The notes beneath the pieces were generated by a model. That model did no database searches, had not been told where the DNA came from, and worked only from the letters and a program-made list of their open reading frames with translations. The position numbers and the translations under genes were made by a program. DNA of 58,999 nucleotides from Elusimicrobiota bacterium (lineage in GTDB: Bacteria > Elusimicrobiota > Elusimicrobia > UBA1565 > UBA9628), in the NCBI GenBank assembly GCA_016182905.1, contig JACPFR010000044.1, positions 1 through 58,999 of the forward strand, in the 5' to 3' direction. The number at the start of each line of letters is the position of its first letter. The first letter of the stretch is position 1. Shown piece by piece: positions 25,501 through 31,055 of this stretch.

Positions 25501-28047
25501 GTTGACCGTGGCCTGATCGACGCGGAGGTACCAGGCCTGAGAGGGGATCATCCTCCAGATCGAGGACGTGCCGGAGGCCCGAAGGAGCGCGCCCGCGCGG
25601 ACCTCCGCGCCGACGCCGAGCTCGAGCCGGCCGTCGCTCAGGTCGATCGTCGCGGTGTCGCGCACGACGAGCCTGCCCTTCACCGCGAAGGAGTTCGTCT
25701 GCGAGAACGAGGCCTTGCCGACGCTGAACAGGCCGCCCCGGATCTCCGCGTCGCCGTCCACCGTCAGCCGGTTGCTGTTCTGGTACGGCGGCTGGATCAG
25801 GCGGATCGTCCCCGCATAAGCCGTCGAGACGGACAGAGAGGCCAGGGACACGTTGGACAGGTTCCAGTCGCAGTCGTAGGCGCTCGAGTCGAACGCCACG
25901 TTCTCGCCGTAGGACGGCCGGCCGCCGACCCAGTTCTGATTGATGTCGGCGCTGGTCTCGAAGCCCAAGGTGCCGCCGAGCCAGCGCTTCGAGATCGTGG
26001 ACGGCAGGACTTCGAACGAAGCACGGACGTAGCCGGAATTGTCGGTGTAATCCGTGTCGTTGGGAGCGACGTACAGGGAGCCGGCCGAGGTCGCGGTGAT
26101 GGTCGACGACTGGCCCATCGGGAACCACGCCCCCGAGCCGATGCGCCCGACGAGAAGACCTCGGTTGAAGCCGGCGTTGAGGCCGCCGGTCGGAGCCGAG
26201 CCGTCGGCGGACACGGCCCCCGGGACGTTCCACGTGTCGCCGGCTTCGATCTCGCCGTGGACGCGCTGGCCGACCTGGACGAAGATCCCGGTGTCGAGGC
26301 CGCCGCTGTTGGCGGCGCCGGCCGACGGCGCGGGATAGTTGAAGACGCCGTTGCTCGGGTTCGCGAACAGCCGCTGGCGCACCAGGATCTGGTCCGAGAG
26401 GGCGGGCAGCGCCAGATCGTTGGGCGACGCGCCGAAATCGGCCCCCAGCTGGAAGCCGAACTGCACCTTCCGGCCCGACGGCACGCCGTTGAAGTGGACC
26501 GCGAAATGGTAGCGCGCGGAGACGACGGCCGGCTCGCCCGAGGCGTTGAGCATCGCGCGCGCCGGCAGGCCGCCGCCCGGGGGCTGGAACGTGACCGAGG
26601 CGACGAAGACGTCGCTCGCCGGGCTGAAGGAGCCGTCGCCGTTGTCGCGCCACATCGCCGCCGTGAACAGGCTCGACGGGACGTCGCCGAACAGGTTCAG
26701 CGTGAAGGTCCCGAGGCCGGCGGGGCTCGGATATCCGATCAGGTCGGCGTAAAGCACGGGCACGTCCAGGCTCGTCCCGTCGACGGACGCGGGCGCGGTC
26801 GAGACGACCGTCGCGAGGAACTCGTTGCCCGGGCCCGGCATCTTGTACTTGGCGATCAACGCCTTCGGCGTCGGATCGGTCACGGTGCCGACCGCGTAGG
26901 CTTTCCGGTTAGACTGGTCGAGCGTCACACCCCACAGCTCGTCGAAGTTCGTCCCGCCCGAGTTGAGCGTCGAGCTCGAGCGGAGCGTCAGACTGTAGTC
27001 GAACTCCCCGAGCCAGGCGTTGTTCCCCTGCCCGGCCGCCTGCATGTTCCCCGCGACGTAGACGCGGTCGTTCGTCAGGGCGAGGGCGTTCGCGTGGGCG
27101 TTGGTGGTCCCAGGGCCGGGGAGGGACGTCGAGTTGAGGAAGGCGAGGCTCGGGCTGTAACGGGCGACGTACAGGTCGGCGACGACGCCGGCGTTGTTCA
27201 TGTAGCCCGCGACGTACACGTTGCCGTCGGAGCCGATCGCGACGTCGCGCAGCTCGTCGCTGTTCCCGCCCGCCCCCGCCACGGTCGCGCTCGCGATGAA
27301 GACGAGGGAGGAGCCGAACTTCCCGACGAAGGTGTTGTTCGAGGTCAGCGCCGCGGGGGCGACGGAGCCGGCGACGAAGAGGTTGGCGCCGTCGTGGGCC
27401 ACGGCGAAGCCGAAGTTGCTGTTGAAGCCGCTGAAGAAGGTCGTGCTCGACACGATGGCGAGGCTCGGCGACACCTCGGCGAGGAGTATCCGGTTCTCGC
27501 CGGGGCCGGCGATCGTCGTGTCGGCGGCGAGGAAGAGGTTGCCGCCGCCGGGGGCGACGATGAGGCCTTTCTTGTAGACGATCCCCGGGTTGATCGAGAT
27601 CGGGAAGGTGTTGCTGCTGACGAACGCCAGGGAGTTCGTGAACTTGCCCATCCAGAGGCTGGGCCCCTGGCCGGCCTTCGACGAGACGCCCATCACGAAG
27701 ACCTCGCCCGAGGGCTGCACCGCCACGGCCTGCGCCGTGTCGTTGCCGTTGGCCGTGCCGTTGAAGGTCATGCTGGAGACGAGCGTGAGGCTCGACTCGT
27801 TCCAGCGGCTGACCCAGATGTTCTTGCCCTGGCCGGTGGCGCTCGAGTAGCCGACCGCGAAGAGGCTGCCGTTGCCGTCGCGCGCCACGGCGAGGGCGAC
27901 GTCGTCGAGGCCGGCCGTGTGCGTGGTGCTGCTGAGGCGAGGGAGGAGGCCGGCGTTCGCAGCCGACGGCAAAAGCGCCAACGCCAGCCCTAGGGCTGCG
28001 AGGACGGCGCGCGGCTCGAACGGAATACGGCGGTTCTCGGTGGTCAC
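10594..28047 (-). CDS. Giant multidomain secreted protein (5,817 residues) with FlgD-like C-terminal tail
   Basis: Starts at GTG 28045-28047 with a signal peptide (PRAVLAALGLALALLPSAANA). Rough order: propeller-like repeats of about 50 residues (34-400); mixed beta domains with an NW..GRP motif near 700; many 80-110-residue beta modules, often ending in a D-x-N-G-N-G-x-x-D loop (about 1125, 1732, 2012, 2214, 2437, 2550, 3395, 3615, 3727); fibronectin-III-like domains near 1782 and 2059; pre-peptidase C-terminal-like domains near 2300 and 3500; a second propeller-like region near 2930-3315; carboxypeptidase-regulatory-like domains from about 4170 on; and an FlgD-like tail over the last ~85 residues (INIYTVTGEKIRTIEQGQ, ASGVYIGEAI). 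It is probably exported by a PorV-linked route and displayed on the cell surface. Adhesion, substrate binding or S-layer-like roles are all possible; no enzymatic domain was recognised. Confidence 0.9.
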   Translation of the reverse strand: MTTENRRIPFEPRAVLAALGLALALLPSAANAGLLPRLSSTTHTAGLDDVALAVARDGNGSLFAVGYSSATGQGKNIWVSRWNESSLTLVSSMTFNGTANGNDTAQAVAVQPSGEVFVMGVSSKAGQGPSLWMGKFTNSLAFVSSNTFPISINPGIVYKKGLIVAPGGGNLFLAADTTIAGPGENRILLAEVSPSLAIVSSTTFFSGFNSNFGFAVAHDGANLFVAGSVAPAALTSNNTFVGKFGSSLVFIASATVAGAGGNSDELRDVAIGSDGNVYVAGYMNNAGVVADLYVARYSPSLAFLNSTSLPGPGTTNAHANALALTNDRVYVAGNMQAAGQGNNAWLGEFDYSLTLRSSSTLNSGGTNFDELWGVTLDQSNRKAYAVGTVTDPTPKALIAKYKMPGPGNEFLATVVSTAPASVDGTSLDVPVLYADLIGYPSPAGLGTFTLNLFGDVPSSLFTAAMWRDNGDGSFSPASDVFVASVTFQPPGGGLPARAMLNASGEPAVVSARYHFAVHFNGVPSGRKVQFGFQLGADFGASPNDLALPALSDQILVRQRLFANPSNGVFNYPAPSAGAANSGGLDTGIFVQVGQRVHGEIEAGDTWNVPGAVSADGSAPTGGLNAGFNRGLLVGRIGSGAWFPMGQSSTITATSAGSLYVAPNDTDYTDNSGYVRASFEVLPSTISKRWLGGTLGFETSADINQNWVGGRPSYGENVAFDSSAYDCDWNLSNVSLASLSVSTAYAGTIRLIQPPYQNSNRLTVDGDAEIRGGLFSVGKASFSQTNSFAVKGRLVVRDTATIDLSDGRLELGVGAEVRAGALLRASGTSSIWRMIPSQAWYLRVDQATVNVTATSISLDGVDFVDFINATVLSFDNASITTNLTSTSPYVRFTASSPVAYTFNKWDSGSSSRNPGVNAAGVVAGSTIVFNDSVGIAGTSFGSTKTQDPNGVVRWLPDGGGAPGSIGGTLSGPAGSYMVMASTSPNGPSSTGLGGGGSTTVSPGGYSVLSLRAPGTYYLFAYQESGGNRIPFTPAGGFGHPGNMISEPVFIPSGGTPGGINITVEDWGEIGGSFNNQSNQAGPALVETWVGQPNLSASTRQARGLANPGYAILTKATSPVTVFAFIDANGSGAWDVFEASTSVTGVNVNPVSQTFVGNFGIFGGDAAPGGSVTLATSAVHRGAVGSSGVNAMIRARLTASGGSAQLSALRLTYQGGPLPNPGSSFSVWADDGDGLFNMMYDLQRGYAPIFTLGPSTYTVSFWQPAFLPSGASKDFFIALDLGGSALPPGSTAGILIESATSFTLSIGTFSVTPNFPVQTGALPIMSLVRANETATPDLQGGAGTGSYFFPGQMISVISTGSWRTGPSDSATGPGGAPGTTGLNTVLPSANLGELIGRTQAGASYSSPWVRIGASSAPFPSPGDGELRLAMNDFVGAYSDNSGEVLAGFTASGSSVGAISGQVFYSTPVAGTLTVTARLNGTTPKNSTSFGVAASSSYPFWINSLPPGEYDLAVAHGSNSNFGVSVQKVQVQAGATSYLDATMYQSSGGISGSIVYGGVLGQGNFSVGVATVTDFTGRVEFFGGTQLAAAGPFSFVGLPSPATYYLVAYRDGDWNGKPSGPEPLGYYGSAGGGLSTLPAFLAPIYVPSSGTVSGINVTLQDMGSIEGSVTLQGGATGTIVVETGRGVPGSPGYETENRVIVPIFGVVPPAGLPYTLHLLRPATGYSVFAFLDKNFDGQPSAGEEQMTALSTVSVPSGGRARFDFALNVLAPPAAPASFQAAASAPSVRFDWNLVPGAAGYQLRRADSSVFTSLGASVSYYIDALPANTSSQIRSITAFNGNGTSAAAALSQAVYTLAAIPGNPVPDPVGATSAVVSWSGANPAGTVYELTRSTVIAGASARVYLGSGTSVSGPLAPASTYFWTVRALDGNGLFSAFSGAGSTVTLPATGPSLSGGLYYGGAQTAGGRGFVIEASTSLATFYPRASSAALPGALQQPWYLPVPAGTYFVRAFVDLDGNGALQPGADRGVVGSSVVAGSPVTGVSFAVSVDTVPPGPPAGVVAVPGFNKITLTWVPPTKNANGTNLIDLAGYAVFRATSPTAPFASLTPALLSTGTASFVDGLPIPGIPNIYVVRARDIGGNSSAPSGAVSAAPSSGGSISGQIRSFSAAAAGQYRVRLSLSPSPSAPSVAEAAVSSYTFTGLADRTYYLRAFRDVNGNGVEDPLTEPAGTFGGLNQPFPIAIINGNAVSGADATICDRSPLAPPSVAGSLSAAGCPALDKGPGFVTSLYALSVGGGVAGSFGVGTQVNLAVSTETLFATDLILLGPDGNIVARDNRVGGANLSTTLNAPGIYLAELTSFQSGVFGSFRLNMRLEGGYAGVIGGSVTYTGARTGLVYAQLYNSPSAQSVPILTSTSSAALPLSYSFPGLPDGAYYVRGFRDSNGNGVRDAGDPSGQYGVAASSALPVQVAGGQAVGGPFHVALADPAVGVVRGAALYEGTVGGALRVEAGRPACPGCSSIGEVVVFTTVAAGSVYTLPFVPAATDYVIRAFVDANGNGRSDALESSISTFPITVFVNATSTISLIVQDGGFGQAGAAVVVGTVSYSGTAAGPVIVGISRDPQFRSVDYLLTLPATGYFERSGLLGDTTYYMAGFIDSNLNNSPDEALGEPANAGSLASYGGAVSFDNPPQIFVAATGATGVKLNLSDPPNGSVQGVVRYAGSASASNLIVQAYPAAATAGFWKPATQVIPRAVGVSTYAYTLSYLSAESYYVNAFVDSSNNGWHDFGEPFGSRPPVAVSSGANAFPVYGANVEIFDPGSLGPALTAGRIRGEMIYFGTQAGPLYVRFFNNPDRLGAPVYTLRVPATGLPAAGSGEFDFDRPNLPFETYYLDAFRDPSDSGVYNPAAHAFGKINQGQAVMLTQERPDRYVFGGTISDPGQGGSVNAFTGSFAAPGGARFDGGATDLGAIVQVDSTTSYGPQPIVLGITAQNGGVEGWGVRYSSTGVLLSSAVVSTGDDLTIGQFAIGPASIFLPGRIETPGTNSSTATLTEYDSAFAPLNYVEYANYQGLDGVTYNGGYIYAASRYLPTNEVRALKINAGTLAVQFSGAFSNPVSCSGVCYTRVQGSVLSPDAQTFVVYGIVNQQGDEDRGLHFLLKFDTGMNLISSKDVTSVGAPASGGVSMALDNSGALYLAFSSDGDTARTYKFDVSGAAIAQTGSAAYGPIKVHFSEGLGSIKLDPATGHLFEVWESTSGAGDYLLLRYDQSLNLVGQRTFDGFDNAHEDTGLSLAVYNSSTVFLTGAVDNGQNLDWGTVRLNGNASGAASGAGSPVAITTANAVNFMSGAATYGGTLVTSGTVRMSLTPLYADVPIRFATAPFGGSSPFLFNNVPTGVYDVRAFVDPNGNFRPDEGEPIGASTLYGIPFTAGFSSQTPAIPVQMCDRRQIAFGVDVVQSFGASDCTSPDRPGAPRRLYTFRGTRGQPVTIAMKAVGFYDSYLDLYGPDGDWLEYDDDRGGDGNALISNFVLPEDGVYTIDAGAYASGSFGQFKLSLSGSAGALGGISGRVNYAGSQGGAVVVGLFDSPAFSSSTSAGGLVLTSTRAFAFSNLAVGTTYYLGAFIDVNANQVPDAGEDGGVFGLEGVPNPIFLAAGQIASGIEIGVVPSTAAAASAAYVTGAATYAGTRTGSLVLEFWSSASFTGHPVASRVIPTGVGSYDVAVAGGLPYYVRAFIDANGDFALQPDEPRGVYGPAGQGAEQVYAPAGQTLVGIDLLLKDPGLAASGAISGEGTAVLSSTFAVSGQQATIIVTYTAGANGISGGATGGQVGFTAPPGFPFPYNSPAGSSVTVTSAFTTFGPVTYSGPSAFVKLTGAGLAAGQTLTMVWSNVYMACQVGAATVTVSALKTTAVATDVPQPLLLGSPSLAVVAGPARFVQLDEPYFSVKQGELSDVRRLETRDQCGSRASVTAPLTVDLRSTRFNGTNFVPDAEVGVTTSTVLSTAAAVAVNFAVGESSKAFYVLAASTGFKNLELHYNLIFDTTFYFGVSAMPADALTAVSVSTASNGVALSSAAIGLGLNGQPNQVFLNFTLGDPNQPWHVLVSSLPFKSGETPAAVWERWGYGQPNKGEIAWDGRYSPWINGGVRVPNGLYYVRVEVGGGGGVKDDTIRLSVALPQFAGRAFDPGTVPNPPLSGVNLRVYGPTGYFTATTLADGSYVLPGLGAGAYRMNVGRPDYVDGAIDLTLNTAGAATAFISRTAGLLVSSNASGGLDLFVSRAPRLIVVPSLDPSVAAAVTDQWGSLQIRPSTAAAQQASTIYGPMRLRGGTTTFDDGGQWDSATQQFIAKTLLGFNVPVGTYTVLADLSGYSRSTGSAYVGADGARLDLTPFLPKAVITGQVGLGVGNPAPAPYGLGVGISAVALSTDIASSSLSGGTFIPAGSTYAVYSISGFDPGGYILRANTQGLSAVTTGPIVVAGTATITGMDFPDFGAGASITGTITVAAPNGSRIWVNAWSPGSFNFGSTQVYVNGGAAAYALPGLDAGATYQLYANVDAEGEYEAVGGFPRLVVPPATDNFTLAAASGVIDGLIMLRPGTSDFNNVTLTVLTIASLRPDDVGRTFTEVATALPNFSCGGLPASNPSSSPVAGACVGTVSSATFRVTGLNTQTLDVRFLHKTTGQSSRHPVSAVNGSTFSVVSDLRGSTFAISGFLVNQITDTLFNTNAKILANAPYVAPQNYPAGLSSTTARVTAVRQEIDSYGVAISTVFNPISSRVGFLDASGAFTIPNCPNGVYVVRTTDLRSCSTCAVIAPSVGRTVTVSGADVSSVTLTVSNGYNVSGTISLDGGLLDARVFELRVLNKRQEVVRSTVAYLGDLSLGAMSGSVDYAFTNLPAGEFYTLTVRGQLFPIKYVGRPLKFPDPALSPSGLQSNLTAQNVTMQRAAYITGRLKDGGTGELISASNAGWLAPNFAIAATANPWTEGGYVVAPSSINNRPIEGDGYFRVGPLVPDVSYDLRLAQATWDPNFLAAGSQNYAPVTISGLKPTPGEIRDIGIVSLGQGQSITGVVRSTTTGLPLANIKVTARPSFGSEEDLVVQTFSNQLGAYSLWVSSAVSNQYNLVAAPRDGNQASDGLYYGKVELTNLNLQTQTSANFLLTPLSVVVTGQVVVADAATGGALSYPFGDKRGFPAAAINLQPVGVVPENPLGDIEATTVEGGLFSIPGLSTGVYKLHATSLGYAVYNATVSVIGSSFSIFTGSNTAVNPITLTRGATATGRILKSDGTSPNSSEVVGVAAANFGAGEFVVGSVETDAVAKTVNAYTISGFKPGISYDIVLLSGSNGQEVSFPAEGAGVVFTASESTTTKTINLTYKPAALDCLGTAKALDAARSRFLVQVDCLKPLRQQTAADDDLSTILTLSTFTAAGAALVSPNGTGVLNNPSNSTNRRLLTATYTLAPLETRFSIRIRAYAAEVDPTTGDNFAIDKVFDFYAGLDSSADGRATNINGGKVGMKPSAQDELLGLDERSGIDLPPGAFGEGSDSLADSGVVANPTTTVNVSMTKGRDQALAKALSVATLGYAPAALQVADVPSAFPAEMWAAMSTYRTQASTTQIGGANPISAFYSIFLPAGIRHQLKQRADLTLSYNLAASTSTTDDKIQVYFYNAVLGRFVPETVNRRLDTVNKTITVSVDHFSTFVVLDSTPVATSTVSFGGADIAVANFPNPADCITHSNIARNSTLFGSGGVHAPFTGTMIRTSIPLSGTPQDLKINIYTVTGEKIRTIEQGQVPAGQTYYTPWNCTNDNGQTIASGVYIGEAIHGGRRKFFKIAIIKGSGL

Positions 28048-28153
28048 GGTCTCGGTGTTCCGTGATGCGGCACGTCGGCTAACGCTGAGTATATACCCTT
28101 ATTAAGGATGTTGCCAGGTGATATCCGTCACATTGCGAAGCTGTTCCCGACAT

Positions 28154-29398
28154 CTAGTATTCGTACGCCACTCCGATGAGATAGTTCATCGCGCGGTACG
28201 CGTACGCGTAGTTCTTCTGATATTTGTGGTTCGACGCGGCCCACAGGATGTTGGTGCGGAAGGTCAGCGTCAGCTTGGGCGCGAGTGGATAGCCGTAGCC
28301 CAGCGAGAAGGTGTAGCGGTCGTGCTTCTGCTTCGCCGAGCCGTACGCGCCGACCTCGTCCTGGACGAGGCGGCCGAGATAGCTCTGCCGGTTCCAGCGG
28401 AAGGAGGCGGAGGTCCACGCCGGAGCCTTCTTGTCCCCCCACGAGAGGACCGCCGCGGGCCCCGCGCCGAAGGTCCAGTAGCTGTACGAGTCGCCGAGGA
28501 AGCGGGCGAAGGTCGCGTCGAAGGTGTTCTGGTTCGAGCGGTTGTAGGAGAAGCTCATGGCCATGCTCAGATCGAGGCGCCCGTCGCCGTCGAACACGCG
28601 CATCGGGATCGGCCGCATGATCGAGCCGCCCAAGGACTGCAGGAAATCCTTGCGGCCGGTATCCTGGAACTGGCCATCGGTCTGCACGATGCGCTGATCC
28701 AGGAAGTCCTTATAAAGGAGCGAGTACGAGCCCGAGAGCACATACTTGGGCTCCTCGAAGGGCCAGGGGCGGGTCCCGGACACGGAGGCCTGCCAGTTGT
28801 AGGTGTCCAGCACGTGCTTCGAGGCCAGCTCGCGGCCGAGCGGGTTGCCGAACGGGTCCGTGCCCGAGCGCGACTCCAGCGACTCGTAGCTCGGGAAGCG
28901 CACCCGGAACGCGTCGAGGCCCGCCCGCAGGGAGAACGGTTCCTTATACATGTTCTCGAACTCGACGCCGGCCGAGATCTTCTCGTAGTCGAAGAGGCCG
29001 CGGCCCCAGGATTCGTCGCGCGTCTCCTTGAGGAACTCCCGCTTGTAGCCGGCGGAGGGCTTCACGCGCCAGGTCGATTCCTCGAGCTTGCGGATCCCGG
29101 TCATCGACACCGTATGGTCCATCTGCTGCTGGAACAAGGTCCCGGAGGCGACGCCGTCGTCGACGCCCTTGGTCCCGCGATACGAGCCGTTGTACATCGG
29201 CAGGAGGCTCCAGCGCTCGCTCAGCTTGACGAGCCCCGCCGCGGTGAGGGCGGCGTTGCCGCCCAGGTTCCCCCGCTGGCCCTGGAAGAAGTACTGGCCG
29301 CCCGACACCGACCCGTTGAGCACGGGCGTCCACTCGACCGCGGAAGCGGGGAGGGCGGCGGCGAGCAGTACCACGCAGGAGAAGAGGGGTTTTATCAC
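28154..29398 (-). CDS. Outer-membrane beta-barrel protein, paralogue of 555-1775
   Basis: A 414-residue protein starting at GTG 29396-29398 (MIKPLFSCVVLLAAALPASA is the signal peptide). Long amphipathic strands alternate with turns, and the protein ends in NYLIGVAYEY, an aromatic last strand. It is clearly homologous to the first barrel: FLKETRDESWGRGLFD, WRVKPSAGYKREF, SYESLESRSG and a YAYAYRAMNYL C-terminus. It lies 10 bases after the FecR gene stop and upstream of the giant gene. It likely forms an outer-membrane channel or anchor specific to this module; ordinary porin function cannot be excluded. Confidence 0.8.
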   Translation of the reverse strand: MIKPLFSCVVLLAAALPASAVEWTPVLNGSVSGGQYFFQGQRGNLGGNAALTAAGLVKLSERWSLLPMYNGSYRGTKGVDDGVASGTLFQQQMDHTVSMTGIRKLEESTWRVKPSAGYKREFLKETRDESWGRGLFDYEKISAGVEFENMYKEPFSLRAGLDAFRVRFPSYESLESRSGTDPFGNPLGRELASKHVLDTYNWQASVSGTRPWPFEEPKYVLSGSYSLLYKDFLDQRIVQTDGQFQDTGRKDFLQSLGGSIMRPIPMRVFDGDGRLDLSMAMSFSYNRSNQNTFDATFARFLGDSYSYWTFGAGPAAVLSWGDKKAPAWTSASFRWNRQSYLGRLVQDEVGAYGSAKQKHDRYTFSLGYGYPLAPKLTLTFRTNILWAASNHKYQKNYAYAYRAMNYLIGVAYEY

Positions 29399-29408
29399 GA
29401 ATGCACGA

Positions 29409-30962
29409 TCACGGGATCAAGCCGGATTGGATGAAGATCTTGGGTTCGACGACGAGGTCGATCTTGCGGCCGCCGAACTCGGAGGCCGTCACGATGGTCT
29501 GGAAATTCCAGCCCAGCAAGGTCTGCTTGAACGACTGGCCGCCGAAGCTGGTCGCGGCGAAGTCGCTCGCCTTGGCGATCTTGCCGAGGTCATTGATGAC
29601 GTAGCTGTCGTACTTCTCCCAGACGCTTCCGTCGCCGTTGGCCGCGTAAACGACGTCATGGAAAACGCCTTCCCCGATCTCGTTGTAGGTGCAGTCCGGC
29701 GGCGCGCAGCCAGGGGCATTCTGCACGGTGGTCACGTTCGTGAAGACGGGCGCGAGCGCCTGCCCGTTCTCCATGTTCTGGATGTTCACGCCGGCCCAGC
29801 TCTGGTGGCTCACGCCGTTGAAGGTGAGGTTGTAGTTGTCGAAGAGCGTCTGGTAGAACGACCGGCCCGTCGCCAGGGGAATGAAGGTGGCGGTCGCGGG
29901 ATCGTAGGCCGCGGCGACGTCGTCCACCGCGCCGACAGCGTTGTTGTTGATATCGACCTGGTGCCCGCCGCTGGCGACCTCGAGCATGCTGTCCTGGGTG
30001 TTCGAGCGCCCGGTCCGGTAGGAGGTCAGGAAGTAGGAGCACGCCGCGTCGAGGCAGCCCGTGATCTGGCGGAGGGCGACGGACATGTCCGTCGGCAGCG
30101 CCTGGTTGAAGGTTCCTTGATAGAAGAAGTAGTCGAAGCGGGTGTCGCGCTCGTTGAGCACCACGAGCTTGAACTGGTCGGCGGCGGGGCGCACGATGTA
30201 CTCCTCGATGCGGACCCGGTTGCCGTTGACGTCGATGATCGCCTTGCCTTCCTGGAACTCCGAGAGCTTGCTCTCCTCGGCGGCCGCGGCCTGGACCTCC
30301 TCCTTGCTCATGCGCAGGTCCACCTCGCGTTTGGCGGCCTGGCGGGCCTCGGAGTCGCCGCGCTCCTCGCGCGTCCCGGCGTCGGTCACGCGCCCGAGCC
30401 CCTCGCTCGTGACGCTGACGCTGTCCCGGTCCTTGATGAGCACCTCGTTGCCGGCCTTGTCGGCCACGGCGAGCAGGCCGCCGAACATCTGCACGCGCGT
30501 GTCGCCGGACCCGTCGACGTCCACGCCGAACTCGGTGCCGCGGACGGAGCAGACGGCGGTCGGGGTGCGGACCTGGAAGCGGCGGTTGAGGCTCTTGGAG
30601 ATCCACGCCTTCAGCGACCCGAGCTTGAGCTCCATCCCGCTGGCCTCGGGCGAAGCTTCCTTGAGGGTGAACGACGAGCCGGGGCTGAGGTCGACGCGGG
30701 AGGCGTCGTCGAACGTCACCGTCGCGCGCGCGCCGCCGGCCGTCTTGAGCTGGTCGCCGGGGGCGAGCACCTGGCCGCTCGACACCTGGGCCCAGGTGTA
30801 GGAGCCTGATTTCAGGAAGAGGACCTTGCCGTCCGCGGAGGTGATGGAGACCGCCCCGGCGCCGGCCGCGCGGAAGAAGGCGGCCAGAAGGACGGCGGCG
30901 AACGCCGCGCGTCTCCCGGTCCGTGAATTCCTTGGCTCGGCCTGCTGGAATTCAAGGCTCAT
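29409..30962 (-). CDS. Secreted FecR-domain protein, second paralogue (heads the giant-protein operon)
   Basis: A 517-residue protein with an Arg-rich N-region, then a hydrophobic signal (FAAVLLAAFFRAAGAGA). The FecR domain lies at about 40-190: VLFLKSGSYTWAQVSSG, LAPGDQLKTAGGARATV, VDLSPGSSFTL, FQVRTPTAVCSVRGTEFGVDV. The middle part is charged, perhaps coiled (SEARQAAKREVDLRMSKEE). The C-terminal domain is shared with the FecR protein at 1772-3190 (VRIEEYIVRPA, GGHQVDINNN, FGGRKIDLVV). No sigma factor is adjacent. A strong promoter (TTGACA, 17 bases, TATACT) lies 12 bases before the ATG and probably drives the whole 22-kb operon. Confidence 0.87.
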   Translation of the reverse strand: MSLEFQQAEPRNSRTGRRAAFAAVLLAAFFRAAGAGAVSITSADGKVLFLKSGSYTWAQVSSGQVLAPGDQLKTAGGARATVTFDDASRVDLSPGSSFTLKEASPEASGMELKLGSLKAWISKSLNRRFQVRTPTAVCSVRGTEFGVDVDGSGDTRVQMFGGLLAVADKAGNEVLIKDRDSVSVTSEGLGRVTDAGTREERGDSEARQAAKREVDLRMSKEEVQAAAAEESKLSEFQEGKAIIDVNGNRVRIEEYIVRPAADQFKLVVLNERDTRFDYFFYQGTFNQALPTDMSVALRQITGCLDAACSYFLTSYRTGRSNTQDSMLEVASGGHQVDINNNAVGAVDDVAAAYDPATATFIPLATGRSFYQTLFDNYNLTFNGVSHQSWAGVNIQNMENGQALAPVFTNVTTVQNAPGCAPPDCTYNEIGEGVFHDVVYAANGDGSVWEKYDSYVINDLGKIAKASDFAATSFGGQSFKQTLLGWNFQTIVTASEFGGRKIDLVVEPKIFIQSGLIP

Positions 30963-30974
30963 GTAAGTTAGCCA

Positions 30975-31003
30975 AGTATAGCCTGGGGCTCGTCACCTGT
31001 CAA
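30975..31003 (-). promoter_or_regulatory. Sigma-70-type promoter of the giant-protein operon
   Basis: On the minus strand TTGACA (30998-31003) and TATACT (30975-30980) are separated by 17 bases: a perfect -35 and a near-perfect -10. The -10 ends 12 bases before the FecR start codon, so the mRNA leader is predicted to be only about 5-6 bases. Confidence 0.8.
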
Positions 31004-31043
31004 CGCTGTTTCGGTCACAAGAAACCAATATGGAGGAACATGC

Positions 31044-31049
31044 TAGAAT
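31044..31049 (+). promoter_or_regulatory. -10 hexamer predicting a leaderless mRNA
   Basis: TAGAAT is followed by exactly 6 bases and the ATG of the channel-like gene at 31056. There is no clear -35. The string GCTAGAATCGCCTCATG closely resembles the one before rsmE (GCTAGAATCGGCGCATG). Confidence 0.55.
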
Positions 31050-31055
31050 CGCCTC

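Noticed and set aside
22906-27993. 1,695-codon plus-strand frame antisense to the giant gene's 5' part
   Set aside because: Same compositional artefact: Arg/Asp/Val/Ala-rich, no domain, no ribosome site, fully antisense.
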